Below, piece by piece: positions 24,980 through 33,815 of a DNA stretch of 64,000 bases (positions within the stretch are counted from its first letter, which is position 1; each line of letters opens with the position of its first letter). The notes under the pieces were generated by a model. It had not been told where the DNA came from, made no database searches, and saw nothing but the letters and a program-made list of their open reading frames with translations. Position numbers and translations under genes: made by a program. Source of the DNA: Acidobacteriota bacterium (GTDB taxonomy: Bacteria; Acidobacteriota; Polarisedimenticolia; J045); contig JAUZRX010000023.1 of the NCBI GenBank assembly GCA_030949985.1, positions 1-64,000 on the forward strand, in the 5' to 3' direction.

Positions 24980-27385
24980 CTAGCGCCGGGGTTGCCGGCG
25001 CCGGAAACGCACGGCCCGGGCCAGCCGGCAGGCGGCCTTCCACTCGGGGTCGGCGGCCTCGGCGCCCCGGATCAGTTCCAGCAGGTAGGCGGCACGCTCC
25101 GAGGGCTGTCGGGCCAGCAGCAGGGTCAGGCAGCGCTGGGGCGATGCTTCCCGGCCGGATCGCGCCGGGTAGTCTGCCAGCAACGTCTCGCCACCACGGA
25201 CCTTGCGTCCCGCCCTCCAGCCATCGGGAGGGGGCCCTCCCGCCTGGTTCTCGGCGCGCACCCTGAGCAGCTCGGGGGCACCGCCCTTGGCCGGCCAGCG
25301 GTGGATGCGCATCAGCGTGCCGTCTTCCTCGTGCCGCAGGGTCAAGGGAAAGCCGTCGGCGCTGCGCCGGTTGAGGCTGACCCGGAATCCCCGGGGGACG
25401 GGCAGTTGAATCTCCGCCGCGTAGAGCAGCCCGGCCCGAGGGTCCGCGCGGCGTTCCGGATCGCGGAAGCGGTCGAAGCGCACCTCGTAACGGCTGGCCA
25501 GGTCGACGAGCGGAGGGGGTTCGTCCCCTCGATCGGTGTGTACGGTCAGGGGCATGTAGAGCAGGGACAGGGATTCGGCGCCCTCCCCGACCGGAAGGAA
25601 TCCCTCCACCACCTGGCCGGCCAGGCTGCGCCGGAAGAGGATCCAGGTGCCCTCGAAGGCGCGGCCGGTGGCCCTGCGCACGCTCCCGCTTCCCGGTAGC
25701 CGCAGGCGGGTCAGGGCCCGGTCGAGAGAGACCGCCGGGCCCAGCCGCGCTTCCGGGTCCAGTTCCGGCGGACCGGGACCCTCCCCGGCCGCCGGGGATG
25801 CCGCCGTGACCCGGACCCATCCGTACCAGTTCTCGTCGCCGATCCGCACCTTCCGGCCCTGCTGGTCGACGAAGGTGCCGCGCAACCACAACCGGGCCCC
25901 GGAGGGGGGCGTGAAGTCCAGCGGCATCGAACCCAGTTCCGCGGCCACCACACCGGGGGGGACTTCGACCCGCATCGCCCCCCCGAGACGGTAGGTGCGC
26001 CAGGGCCTCTCCCGCTCGTCGTGGGGCTGCGGCCCGTTCCACGCAAGCGGCTGGGGAAGATCCAGCGTCGTGCCTGCGGGCACGTTGCGGGGCGGGCCGG
26101 GGGCGGGCCGAAAACTCCCCATCACGGTGCGGAGTTCTTCCCGCGCCGATTCGCGGCACGCCGCACCGCACCCGGCGTCCGAAGGCAGAGCCACCAGCAG
26201 CAGACCGGTGGGCCATCCGGGCCGAAGGAAAAGTCTCGTCTCGAGCAGGCCGGTTCCCTCGGCGGCGAAGTCGACCCGTCCGCGGGCCTCGAGGCAGGTG
26301 CCGTCCCGCGCCCCGCCCGGGCAGGGACGGAAGGGGCCCTCGAGTCGAATCGGGGGATCGCGGAAGGCGTCTTCCACCGCGGCCCGCGCCTGGTCCGGGT
26401 TCGGCACCGGCAGAAGATGAACACTCAGCTGCGTGTCGCCGGGAAAACGCCGGGCGACCAGCAGAGGCGCACGGGGACCGCGGGGAAGCGGCACCACCTG
26501 CCAACCGGCGGGTAGATCCAGCGCGCCCCATGGATGGCGCACCGCCAGCGGTTGGCCGACTCCCAGCAGTTCCTGCAGTTCCGCCAGCGCCGCGGTGGAG
26601 GCCACGCCCCGCGCCAGCAGGACCTCGGCGAGTTGGGCCAGTCCCCGGCGCCGGGTCGGTTCGGTCCAGCCGACGATCAGCGCCGCCCGTTCGGCCAGGG
26701 ACCCGGCTCGCGGCAGGATCCCGCCCAGTGCCTCCCGCAAGCGGGCGGCCAGGGCTTCTTCCCGGGGGGTCGGTGGCGCCTCCCCCCGCCCCAGCGCGGC
26801 GAGGGCCGCCCGGTACAGCCCGGCCCGCTCCAGGTCGCGGGCCAGTCGCCGGCGGCCGTCGACGTCCGCCCGGCCCTCGGCCAGCGCCAGTTCTTCGAAG
26901 AAGGCCGCCAGGAGCCAGGCTTGGCGATTCCGCCAGTAGGCCGCTGCGCGCTCCCACTCCGGCGCCTGGCCGGGAGTGCCGATCCAGCTCCAGGCGGCGA
27001 TGGAAGCTTCCGGTTCGACGGGACAGTCCAGGTCCAGCGCCGAACGGTAGGTGCGTGCGGCCGGCTCGAGGGTGGGGTCCAGGCGCCGGGCGACGGCAGC
27101 CGCCCCGCGGGCCGCAGTGGGCCGGCAGCGCTGCACCTCCGCCGCGGCCAGGTTGGCCCAGGCTCCGGCCAGCAGGGGGTCGAGGCCGACGGCCCGGGTC
27201 AGCAGGGCGGCGGCCCGCTCGACCTGGCCGCCGTGAAGGATCTCGGTGCCCTCGAGCGCCAGCCGGCGGGCACGCAAGCGCCCGGGGTGGGGCGCTTGCA
27301 GCACGGACTCCTCCCCGGTCGCCCCTCCGACGGCCCCCGCGGCCAGGCAGAGCACGGTGAGCCAGGTCCTCAGGCGGGGCGTCAC
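24980..27385 (-). CDS. Large exported protein with N-terminal TPR-like region, unknown function
   Basis: 801 aa, GTG start overlapping the cysQ-like stop (GTGA). A signal peptide covers about 1-25. Residues about 35-240 are Ala/Leu/Arg-rich helices resembling TPR units (ILHGGQVERAAALLTRAVGLDPLLAGAWANLAA pattern). The remainder alternates hydrophobic strands with Pro/Gly-rich loops, includes three cysteine pairs or singles (PCPGGARDGTC, AGCGAAC) and has no recognised enzyme motif. It probably acts in the periplasm or at the surface. The coupling to a CysQ-like gene gives no functional hint. Confidence 0.55.
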   Translation of the reverse strand: MTPRLRTWLTVLCLAAGAVGGATGEESVLQAPHPGRLRARRLALEGTEILHGGQVERAAALLTRAVGLDPLLAGAWANLAAAEVQRCRPTAARGAAAVARRLDPTLEPAARTYRSALDLDCPVEPEASIAAWSWIGTPGQAPEWERAAAYWRNRQAWLLAAFFEELALAEGRADVDGRRRLARDLERAGLYRAALAALGRGEAPPTPREEALAARLREALGGILPRAGSLAERAALIVGWTEPTRRRGLAQLAEVLLARGVASTAALAELQELLGVGQPLAVRHPWGALDLPAGWQVVPLPRGPRAPLLVARRFPGDTQLSVHLLPVPNPDQARAAVEDAFRDPPIRLEGPFRPCPGGARDGTCLEARGRVDFAAEGTGLLETRLFLRPGWPTGLLLVALPSDAGCGAACRESAREELRTVMGSFRPAPGPPRNVPAGTTLDLPQPLAWNGPQPHDERERPWRTYRLGGAMRVEVPPGVVAAELGSMPLDFTPPSGARLWLRGTFVDQQGRKVRIGDENWYGWVRVTAASPAAGEGPGPPELDPEARLGPAVSLDRALTRLRLPGSGSVRRATGRAFEGTWILFRRSLAGQVVEGFLPVGEGAESLSLLYMPLTVHTDRGDEPPPLVDLASRYEVRFDRFRDPERRADPRAGLLYAAEIQLPVPRGFRVSLNRRSADGFPLTLRHEEDGTLMRIHRWPAKGGAPELLRVRAENQAGGPPPDGWRAGRKVRGGETLLADYPARSGREASPQRCLTLLLARQPSERAAYLLELIRGAEAADPEWKAACRLARAVRFRRRQPRR

Positions 27386-28224
27386 GGTGCTCCTTGCCGG
27401 TGCTCCGGCACGCCGGGCTCGAAAGAGGATGTCGCGGCCTCGAGGATCGTCGACGCGAGTCCGGGCCGCGCGGCGAGAAGGCCCTGGCGATTGCGAACGT
27501 CTGCCAGGTTGTAGCGAAAGGGGCGACCGTCGGCCTGCAGAAAGACGCCGCCGGCCTCGCGGACGATGATCTCCGGGGCGCAGGCGTCCCAGTGGGACGA
27601 GCGCCGTCCCAGCGAGAAGTAGGCGTCGGCCCGGCCCAGGGCCACCAGGCAGGCCTTGCGCCCCACCGATCCCGAACGCAGCACGCGGGATGGCTGCAGC
27701 CGGTCCAGCACCTGCCGGGTCCGGGGCCCGGCGTGGGAACGGGAGACGGTCACCCGGGGAGCCCCCAGGGCGGGCGACCAGGGCTCGAGTTCGAGGAAGC
27801 GACGGTGGCCCGATGCCTCCACGACGAACGCGCCGGCCCCTTCGAGGGCGGCGAGGGTGAGCTGCTCTTCCGGCAGGTGGACCACTCCCAGCACGCTGCG
27901 TCCTTCGAGGGCCAGCCCGATCATCACCGCGAATTCGCCGATGCGATCGACGAACTGGTGAGTGCCGTCGAGGGGGTCGATGAGCCACAGCCGGCTTCGC
28001 CCCATGCGGGCCGGATCGTCGGGGCGCTCCTCGCTGAGTTGAGCGTCGTCGGGAAAGGCCGACCCGAGAATCTGGCGGATGACCTCGTCGGCACGCAGGT
28101 CGGCGGTGGTCACGGGGCCCTCCGCCCCTTTCTGACGCACGTCGAAACCCTCGCGATAGATCCTCGAGACCTCGCGTCCGGCTGCCATGGCCGCCTCGAG
28201 AGCGACTTCCAGTTCACGCTTCAC
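27382..28224 (-). CDS. cysQ: CysQ-like 3'(2'),5'-bisphosphate nucleotidase / inositol phosphatase family
   Basis: 280 aa, lithium-sensitive Mg2+-dependent phosphatase family. Metal-binding motifs are intact: LSEERPDD (the EE site), WLIDPLDGTHQFV and WDACAPEIIVREAGG. The order and spacing match CysQ, which removes the 3'-phosphate from PAP formed in sulfate assimilation. Inositol-1-phosphatase activity cannot be excluded. It overlaps the next gene by four bases. Confidence 0.82.
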   Translation of the reverse strand: MKRELEVALEAAMAAGREVSRIYREGFDVRQKGAEGPVTTADLRADEVIRQILGSAFPDDAQLSEERPDDPARMGRSRLWLIDPLDGTHQFVDRIGEFAVMIGLALEGRSVLGVVHLPEEQLTLAALEGAGAFVVEASGHRRFLELEPWSPALGAPRVTVSRSHAGPRTRQVLDRLQPSRVLRSGSVGRKACLVALGRADAYFSLGRRSSHWDACAPEIIVREAGGVFLQADGRPFRYNLADVRNRQGLLAARPGLASTILEAATSSFEPGVPEHRQGAP

Positions 28225-28283
28225 GGGTGGATTCTAACCCGCTGCCGCCCGGGATTCCCCCCGGTGAGCTGTCGGCGGCGGGT

Positions 28284-29423
28284 TCAGGAAACAGTGACGG
28301 GCGCGTCCAGCCCGACCACCCGACTGCCCTGGGGCAGCGTTTGCTCGAGCAGCAGGTCCACCGCCTCCGCATCCAGGCGCAGGTCGCGCAGCCGGGACAT
28401 CAACCGCCGAGCCTCCGGTTCTTCCACGGCGGGGCGGAAGGTGCGGGGCGTCCGGAGGGCCGCGTAGACGTCGGCCGCCTGGATCAGCAGGGCTGCGGGA
28501 CCCGGATCCAGGGCGGAACCGACCTGCGGGTAACCGCGGCCTCCCGGCCGGCGGTGATGGTCGAAGGCCACCACCGCCGCCAGCAACGGCGCGTCCGGAG
28601 TCGTCAACAGGAGGCGCGCGCCATGGATCGGGTGCTTGCGGATCAGGCGGAACTCGGCGGCGGAGAGCTTGCGCTCGCTGCCCCACACCGAGAAGGGAAT
28701 CTCCAGCATGCCCACATCGCACCACAGCGCGGCGTTGAGCATGCCGGAGAGGTCTTCCCCCCGCCATCCCCGCTGGCGCCCGGCGAGGTAGGCCAGGCGC
28801 GCCATGTTCAGGGCATGGCAGGCGAGGGCCTCGAGGGGATCCCGCGCGCTGTAGAGCAGCGCCGGCTCCACCAGGCCATCGCCCCGCTGCCTGACGACGG
28901 CCATGGCGATGGCTTCGATCTCTTCCCCGGGGTATGCCCGTTTCTCCCGCAGCACGTTCCAGGTCGAAAGCAGCCGACCGGGCAAGGCGGGGTCGAGGGG
29001 GCTTTCCTCGGTCCTGGCTTCCCGGCGGGGGGGCGGCTCCGGTGCCTCCGCCTGAGGGTCTCGCCCGGGACTCAGCGGTCTCCCCTCGATCAGCGCCTCG
29101 ACCAGGGTTCGCGCGTCGGTGCCGAGATGTTCCCGTCGCAAGAGGGCCGTCCGGTTTCCGCTTTCGATGCCACGCTCGATCCACTCGCGGGCGCCGGGGT
29201 GCTGGATCTTGATCCGGCCGGCCGCTCCGACGTGCAGGGTGGCGTCGGCCAAGGAGAGTTCCACGTCGTCATCGATGACGGCGGCCAGGGCGCGGGCACT
29301 TTCCTCGAGAGCGCGCAGCTGGGTCCGGGTTGCGGGATGCCGGCCCGGGTAGAGGCGGGCGCTGTGGTAGGCGCGGGAGAGAGCTCCGAGGAAAGCCTCG
29401 GCAGCGTGATGGACGCCGCTCAA
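28284..29423 (-). CDS. HD-GYP-related protein with degenerate catalytic HD motif
   Basis: 379 aa from a TTG start that overlaps the upstream stop (TTGA) and has AAGGAAAG before it. Residues about 195-330 follow the HD-GYP layout: H203 in ACHALNMARLA, then AALWCDVGMLEIP where LLHDIGK is expected, HPIHGARLL, DHHRRPGGRGYP at 288-299 and ALLIQAADVYAAL. The catalytic His of HD is Cys235 and the following Lys is Met, so cyclic-di-GMP hydrolysis is doubtful. The N-terminal 120 residues are a separate alpha/beta region. It may be an inactive c-di-GMP sensor. It is coupled to the HEAT-like gene. Confidence 0.68.
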   Translation of the reverse strand: MSGVHHAAEAFLGALSRAYHSARLYPGRHPATRTQLRALEESARALAAVIDDDVELSLADATLHVGAAGRIKIQHPGAREWIERGIESGNRTALLRREHLGTDARTLVEALIEGRPLSPGRDPQAEAPEPPPRREARTEESPLDPALPGRLLSTWNVLREKRAYPGEEIEAIAMAVVRQRGDGLVEPALLYSARDPLEALACHALNMARLAYLAGRQRGWRGEDLSGMLNAALWCDVGMLEIPFSVWGSERKLSAAEFRLIRKHPIHGARLLLTTPDAPLLAAVVAFDHHRRPGGRGYPQVGSALDPGPAALLIQAADVYAALRTPRTFRPAVEEPEARRLMSRLRDLRLDAEAVDLLLEQTLPQGSRVVGLDAPVTVS

Positions 29424-30286
29424 CTTTCCTTCTCCTCCGGCTCCGACGGAGTCGGTCGCTCCTGATCGATGGTCGATTGCAGCGCTTCGAGTTGACCGCG
29501 CAGGCGACCTTCGACCGGGCAGGGCCCCTTCTCGCTCAGCGCCAGGGCGACCAGTCGCTCGTTGGTCGGCCGGATGTTGATCAGCGCCGCACGAGCCACG
29601 TTGGCCATCTGTGGATCGGGATGGACCAGTGCCCATTCGAGCAACTGGGACCAGCAGGCGTCCTTGGGCGAGGCGTTGATCAGGAAGGCCAGAACGCGAG
29701 TGCGCACCCGGCTGTCGGGATGCTCGAGCAGCGCGTAGCCCAGGCCGCGGGCATTTTCCACCGGCAGGCGACCGAGCAGCGGGAGCAAGGCGGAGACATC
29801 TTCGAAAGGCCATTCCTGCGCGCGGGCGATGACCTGCTGCCAGCAACCGTCGCCCAGGCGCACGGTCAGGGCCGCCAACTCCTCGGCGACGGCGTCTCCC
29901 CGGCGGCCCCGGATCGCCCGGGCGATGGCCAGGATCGAATCCGCGCCACCCGCTGCCAGCAGGGCCTCGAGTTCGGGGGTCAGGGAACCGAGAGCCCGGG
30001 CCGACTCCACCAGCGCTGCGATCGAGTCCTGCTGTTCGAGGCGTGCGATCAAATCCAGCGCCGACCGGCGCAGCTCTTCCGGTGTTTCGTCGGCCAGGGC
30101 CAGCCGCCGGGCGACCAGGATCACGTCGCGCAGAGAATCCCACGGCCCGGTGCGCACCACCTGCGGCAGGAGCCCCCTCGCCCGCCGGAGCAGGGCCAGA
30201 CGGTCGTCATCCTGCAGGGGCTCGCCCACCAGCAGCGCAGCGATGGCGGATGTCGCGGCACCGGCGGCCGCGGTCTCCAGGGACAT
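29420..30286 (-). CDS. HEAT-repeat-like cytoplasmic protein
   Basis: 288 aa, ATG preceded by GAGGAGG. There is no signal peptide. It is all helical with repeated units, for example LPVENARGLGYALLEHPDSRVRTRVLAFLINASPK-like segments, resembling HEAT repeats. The C-terminus is Glu/Pro-rich. The 4-base overlap with the HD-GYP-like gene implies coupled translation, so the two products may interact. No enzyme motif is seen. Confidence 0.6.
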   Translation of the reverse strand: MSLETAAAGAATSAIAALLVGEPLQDDDRLALLRRARGLLPQVVRTGPWDSLRDVILVARRLALADETPEELRRSALDLIARLEQQDSIAALVESARALGSLTPELEALLAAGGADSILAIARAIRGRRGDAVAEELAALTVRLGDGCWQQVIARAQEWPFEDVSALLPLLGRLPVENARGLGYALLEHPDSRVRTRVLAFLINASPKDACWSQLLEWALVHPDPQMANVARAALINIRPTNERLVALALSEKGPCPVEGRLRGQLEALQSTIDQERPTPSEPEEKES

Positions 30287-30442
30287 GGGCCCTCCTCACC
30301 AGGCAAAAATTGGTTGCCCGGCTCTCCGGCGCAACCCTCCGCCCCGGATCGCAGGCCATCGTCCCGGCCGCCCCCCCGTCCGGCCTGGGCCGACGACGGC
30401 AGGCCCGATGTCGCCGGCGGAACGTGCTTGCCGGGCGGGGCG

Positions 30443-31186
30443 CTAGGGCGATTTGACGGCGGCGCTGACGCGGATCTGCGCTTCCGGGTACTCGGGATCG
30501 GTCGTGCGCACGATGATTTCCGCCCGGTGAATACCTTCCGGCGTCTCGGGTCCCAGCGTCACCGTGATCCAGACGTCTCCTTCCCGGGGGAGCAGCACGT
30601 TGGCCAGACGCCCCGTACCGTCGTCGGACTCGGCGGCCACCTCGGCCGGCTCGAAACGCACGCTGATGTTGGGATTGTTCGACTCCACGCCGGTGATCTT
30701 CATGCCCTTGCGGTGAGGCCGTGCCAGGACTTTCTCCTCCTTGCTCTGGCCCTTGACCGATCGCAGGTAGACCATCGGGCGGGGCAGGAACTCGAGGGGC
30801 GTGAAGAGTTGCATCTTGACTTGCAGGATCACCCGTTCGGATCCCGGGGCGTTGGTCAGCACCGTGGTCGTCTTGGAGTTCTTGCCGCTGTGAAGGGTCT
30901 TGGTGTCGATGCGCAGTTTCACCGCTGCGGTCTCTCCCGGCGCGACGACCTTCGGATATTCGGGGACCGTGCAGCCGCACTGGGGCAGCACGTCCTTGAT
31001 CTTCACCGGCTCGTCACCGACGTTGGTGAACAGGAAGTCGTGCTCGAGTACAGCGCCGAGTTCGACCTCGCCCGCGTTCCAGGCCTTTTCCTCGATCACC
31101 AGGCGTCCGGCGGCCAGGGCCGGAGCGGAAGCCATCGCCAGCACCACCAGTAAGACTGCAAGTGCGCCCGAAACAACCCGATGCAT
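30443..31186 (-). CDS. DUF1573-containing exported protein
   Basis: 247 aa. A signal peptide covers 1-26 (GALAVLLVVLAMASAPALA). The mature N-terminal domain is DUF1573: AGEVELGAVLEHDFLFTNVG followed by the signature PQCGCTVPEYPK and PGE. Residues about 150-245 form a second Ig-like beta domain. Such proteins occur in the periplasm of Bacteroidetes, Acidobacteria and Planctomycetes; their role is not established. The ATG is preferred over the GTG one codon earlier, since GGAGG lies eight bases before the ATG. Confidence 0.8.
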   Translation of the reverse strand: MHRVVSGALAVLLVVLAMASAPALAAGRLVIEEKAWNAGEVELGAVLEHDFLFTNVGDEPVKIKDVLPQCGCTVPEYPKVVAPGETAAVKLRIDTKTLHSGKNSKTTTVLTNAPGSERVILQVKMQLFTPLEFLPRPMVYLRSVKGQSKEEKVLARPHRKGMKITGVESNNPNISVRFEPAEVAAESDDGTGRLANVLLPREGDVWITVTLGPETPEGIHRAEIIVRTTDPEYPEAQIRVSAAVKSP

Positions 31187-31328
31187 CACGTCGACCTCCG
31201 TGCAGGAACAGATCCGGGAAAGCCCCGCATCCCGCCACCGCGGGGCCTCGTGGCCCGCGGGAGCGGCGCCGCCGGGCGGCGGCGCCCTCCGAATATAACT
31301 TCGCCCCGTACGGAGGGCACGTTCGTGC

Positions 31329-32486
31329 TCAAACCCGGAAGCGCAGGTGGGCGATCATGCCCCCGGCCTGCTTGAGCAAACGCCCGCCGTCTATCACGGC
31401 CACGTAGCCGCCTTCGGCCAGCACCTTCTCGGCCAGCCTGGCCGTCAGGTCGCAGCGAACCAGCTTCGATGAGCAGGCGGGGCAGGATCCCGGCGACCGG
31501 CCCGGGTCCAGCAGCCCGCAATCCCGGCAACGCCAGCCGAGCCGTTCCAGCCTGTCCTGTATCAGCAGCTCCTCGATCGCCCCTGCGTTGGCGGCCCGGC
31601 AACAGGCTTCGACCCCGATGTCGGTGCCCGATTTTGTGGCCTCCGCGAAAATGCGAATCCGCCGGACCTCGTTGTCTTTGGCGGCCAGCCTCTCGAGCAG
31701 CCACAGCATCACCTGCGAAATCGCGGACAGATCCACACCCGGTTTCAGGTGGATGTCCACCGGATTCCGTTCGAGGATTCGCCGGGGCAGCACGGCGCGC
31801 AGCAGTGCCAGGGGTTCGGGCGGGGCGGAAATGATGAGCCGAGCCGCGGGTCGCTGGTCGGCCAGCTGGACGAAGGTCTCGGCCACCTCCCTGAGATGAC
31901 GCTCACGCTGCCAGTCGATGCGCCGCTGGTAGCGCGTCTGCGACCATCCTCCCTGGGCATGGCGACCGGGGATTTCCGGGTGGCTGATGGTGAATTCTCC
32001 CTCGAGAGTGCCGAAATCGAACTCCAGGATCCGTGCCGAGCGCGAATCGGCCTGGCAGAGCAAGGCCTCGCGGAAGATGCCGGTCATGCGGACGAGCTGC
32101 AGGAGATGCGGGACTTGCCGGATGATCAACCGGTTGGCGAACGGTCGAGGCGCCTCGATCCGGGTCCACAGTCCACGACCGGAGGAGGAAAACAGGACCA
32201 GTCCCTGCCCCTCAGCCGTCCGTCCCGGTGCCAGTCGCGCATCCAGCGCGTCCCGGATCTTCGCTGCATCCTCGGCCAGGGAATTCGCATGGGCCGGGTA
32301 GCGCCGCTGCGCGTCCTGGATGTCTTTCAGCCGATGGCGGACGAAGATCTGCGTCACTTTCCGGCGAGTCGGGTCGTCCTTGCGCGCATCGAGGTAGAGC
32401 GAGACGACCGGCGGACCGGTGTCGGGGCAGCCGGCCAGACCCCGGAGGGTTTCCCGCAACGCCGTAGTCGGCATCGGACCCAGCAT
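31329..32486 (-). CDS. baeRF/VLRF1-like release-factor family protein with zinc ribbon
   Basis: 385 aa, ATG with GGGGAGG six bases upstream. The central region has GGWSQTRYQRR at 179-189, like the GG-x-S-Q-x-R loop of VLRF1/Vms1 and bacterial eRF1-like proteins, which cleave peptidyl-tRNA. Residues about 205-320 match the eRF1 domain 3 fold. A C-terminal zinc ribbon (CRDCG ... CPACSSK) is inserted before the final GGMIAHLRF strand. Likely roles are rescue of stalled or split ribosomes, or hibernation-type ribosome binding. The exact activity is not known for this bacterial branch. Confidence 0.7.
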   Translation of the reverse strand: MLGPMPTTALRETLRGLAGCPDTGPPVVSLYLDARKDDPTRRKVTQIFVRHRLKDIQDAQRRYPAHANSLAEDAAKIRDALDARLAPGRTAEGQGLVLFSSSGRGLWTRIEAPRPFANRLIIRQVPHLLQLVRMTGIFREALLCQADSRSARILEFDFGTLEGEFTISHPEIPGRHAQGGWSQTRYQRRIDWQRERHLREVAETFVQLADQRPAARLIISAPPEPLALLRAVLPRRILERNPVDIHLKPGVDLSAISQVMLWLLERLAAKDNEVRRIRIFAEATKSGTDIGVEACCRAANAGAIEELLIQDRLERLGWRCRDCGLLDPGRSPGSCPACSSKLVRCDLTARLAEKVLAEGGYVAVIDGGRLLKQAGGMIAHLRFRV

Positions 32487-32555
32487 GTGACCTCCCCGCC
32501 GGAAATCCAGTGCCCGCCGAGGCGCGCACCACCCGGCGGGCACAGGATATCAGAG

Positions 32556-33719
32556 TCAGGTTCCGGAAAGGTCGTCCCCCAGGGCCAGGATCGCTTTCCC
32601 GAGCACCCCCACCTGCCACTGCCGCATGCCGCGGGCGAGCAAATCCGCCGGGCTCCCGGCCGGCTCCCGTGCGACCTCCCGCAGGACGGCCGTGGGAAGG
32701 ACCGTGCCCTCCTCGAGCCCCAGCTCTTCGGCCTTGCGTCGGCGCAGCGCCTTGAGCGCCTCGAGCCTGGGGGCGGGTATCTCGGGGCGCGGGGCGCGGG
32801 CGGGCCGGGGAAGGCGCGGGGGCGGAGGGGGCGGGTCGCGGATCAACTCGAGCAGGCGAGACCCCCAGCGGCGGCAGGCCTGGGGCGGCAGTCCGGCCCG
32901 GGACAGGGCTTCGAAGGACCGGGGGCGCTGCCGGGCCAGGTTCAGCAGGGTGCGGGGCTCGACCAGGAAATGGGCCGGACGGTCGATGGCCCGGGCCTGC
33001 TCCTCGCGCCAGGCGACCAGCGCCAGCAGGACACGCCGCGCCTGGCCGTCGAGCGCCCCCGCCCCCTTCAAGCGCGAGGCGAGCTGGTAGGGGTCGACGG
33101 GCTTCTCCGGCCCCATTCGCACCTTCTCCAGCAGCCGGCATTCCTCCTCGGCCCATGCCCAGCGTCCCATGGCCCGGAGTCGGCTGACCAGGGCTTCCCG
33201 CAGGGGAAGCAACAGCATCGCGTCGGAAGCGGCGTAGTCCATCGCCCGCCGGTCGAGGGGTCTTCGGGCCCAGTCCAGCCGTTGGCCGGCCTTGCTCAAC
33301 CGCGCGTCCAGCAATGCGGCGGCCAGGGGCACCAGCCCCGTGCGGGCGAAGCCGGCCAGCCGGGCGCAGATCTGGGTGTCCACCAGCCCTCTCAGGCTCA
33401 CATCGCAGTCCCGGGCCAACAAACGCACGTCGTTGTCCGCCCCGTGGAGAATCTTCTCCTGGCCGGGATCCTCGAGACGCTCGGCCAGCGGGCCCAGGCG
33501 CCCGCCCAGAGCGAGGGGGTCGACCAGCACGCATCGGGCCCCGCCGGCCTCCTCCCAGGCCACCTGGATCAGGCAGGTCCGGGGCCGATAGGCGTGAAAT
33601 CCGTTGGCTTCCGTATCCACCGCCAGGCGCCGGGCGGCCTTCCAGCGCGGCGCGAGGGCCTCGAGAGAGGCCGTCGTCTCGATCCACGCGACCGGTGGTG
33701 TGGCAGGCTTCTGGTTCAC
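32556..33719 (-). CDS. rnd: Ribonuclease D-like 3'-5' exonuclease
   Basis: 387 aa from a GTG. The DEDDy exonuclease domain comes first: VDTEANGF (DxE), ILHGADNDVRLL, and YAASDAMLLLPL with the Tyr and last Asp. It is followed by an HRDC-like domain (about 215-290) and a divergent C-terminal helical domain after a Pro-rich linker. RNase D trims the 3' ends of tRNA and other stable RNAs. It is divergent from the LOG-family gene. Confidence 0.88.
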   Translation of the reverse strand: MNQKPATPPVAWIETTASLEALAPRWKAARRLAVDTEANGFHAYRPRTCLIQVAWEEAGGARCVLVDPLALGGRLGPLAERLEDPGQEKILHGADNDVRLLARDCDVSLRGLVDTQICARLAGFARTGLVPLAAALLDARLSKAGQRLDWARRPLDRRAMDYAASDAMLLLPLREALVSRLRAMGRWAWAEEECRLLEKVRMGPEKPVDPYQLASRLKGAGALDGQARRVLLALVAWREEQARAIDRPAHFLVEPRTLLNLARQRPRSFEALSRAGLPPQACRRWGSRLLELIRDPPPPPPRLPRPARAPRPEIPAPRLEALKALRRRKAEELGLEEGTVLPTAVLREVAREPAGSPADLLARGMRQWQVGVLGKAILALGDDLSGT

Positions 33720-33815
33720 CCCTCGGCTCCCTTCTCGTTCCGGGCCCTCCGCGCCCCGGCTTGCTCCGACCGCGCGCATCAGGATACCTTCGGCCCATTC
33801 TTCCCGGAGACAGCG

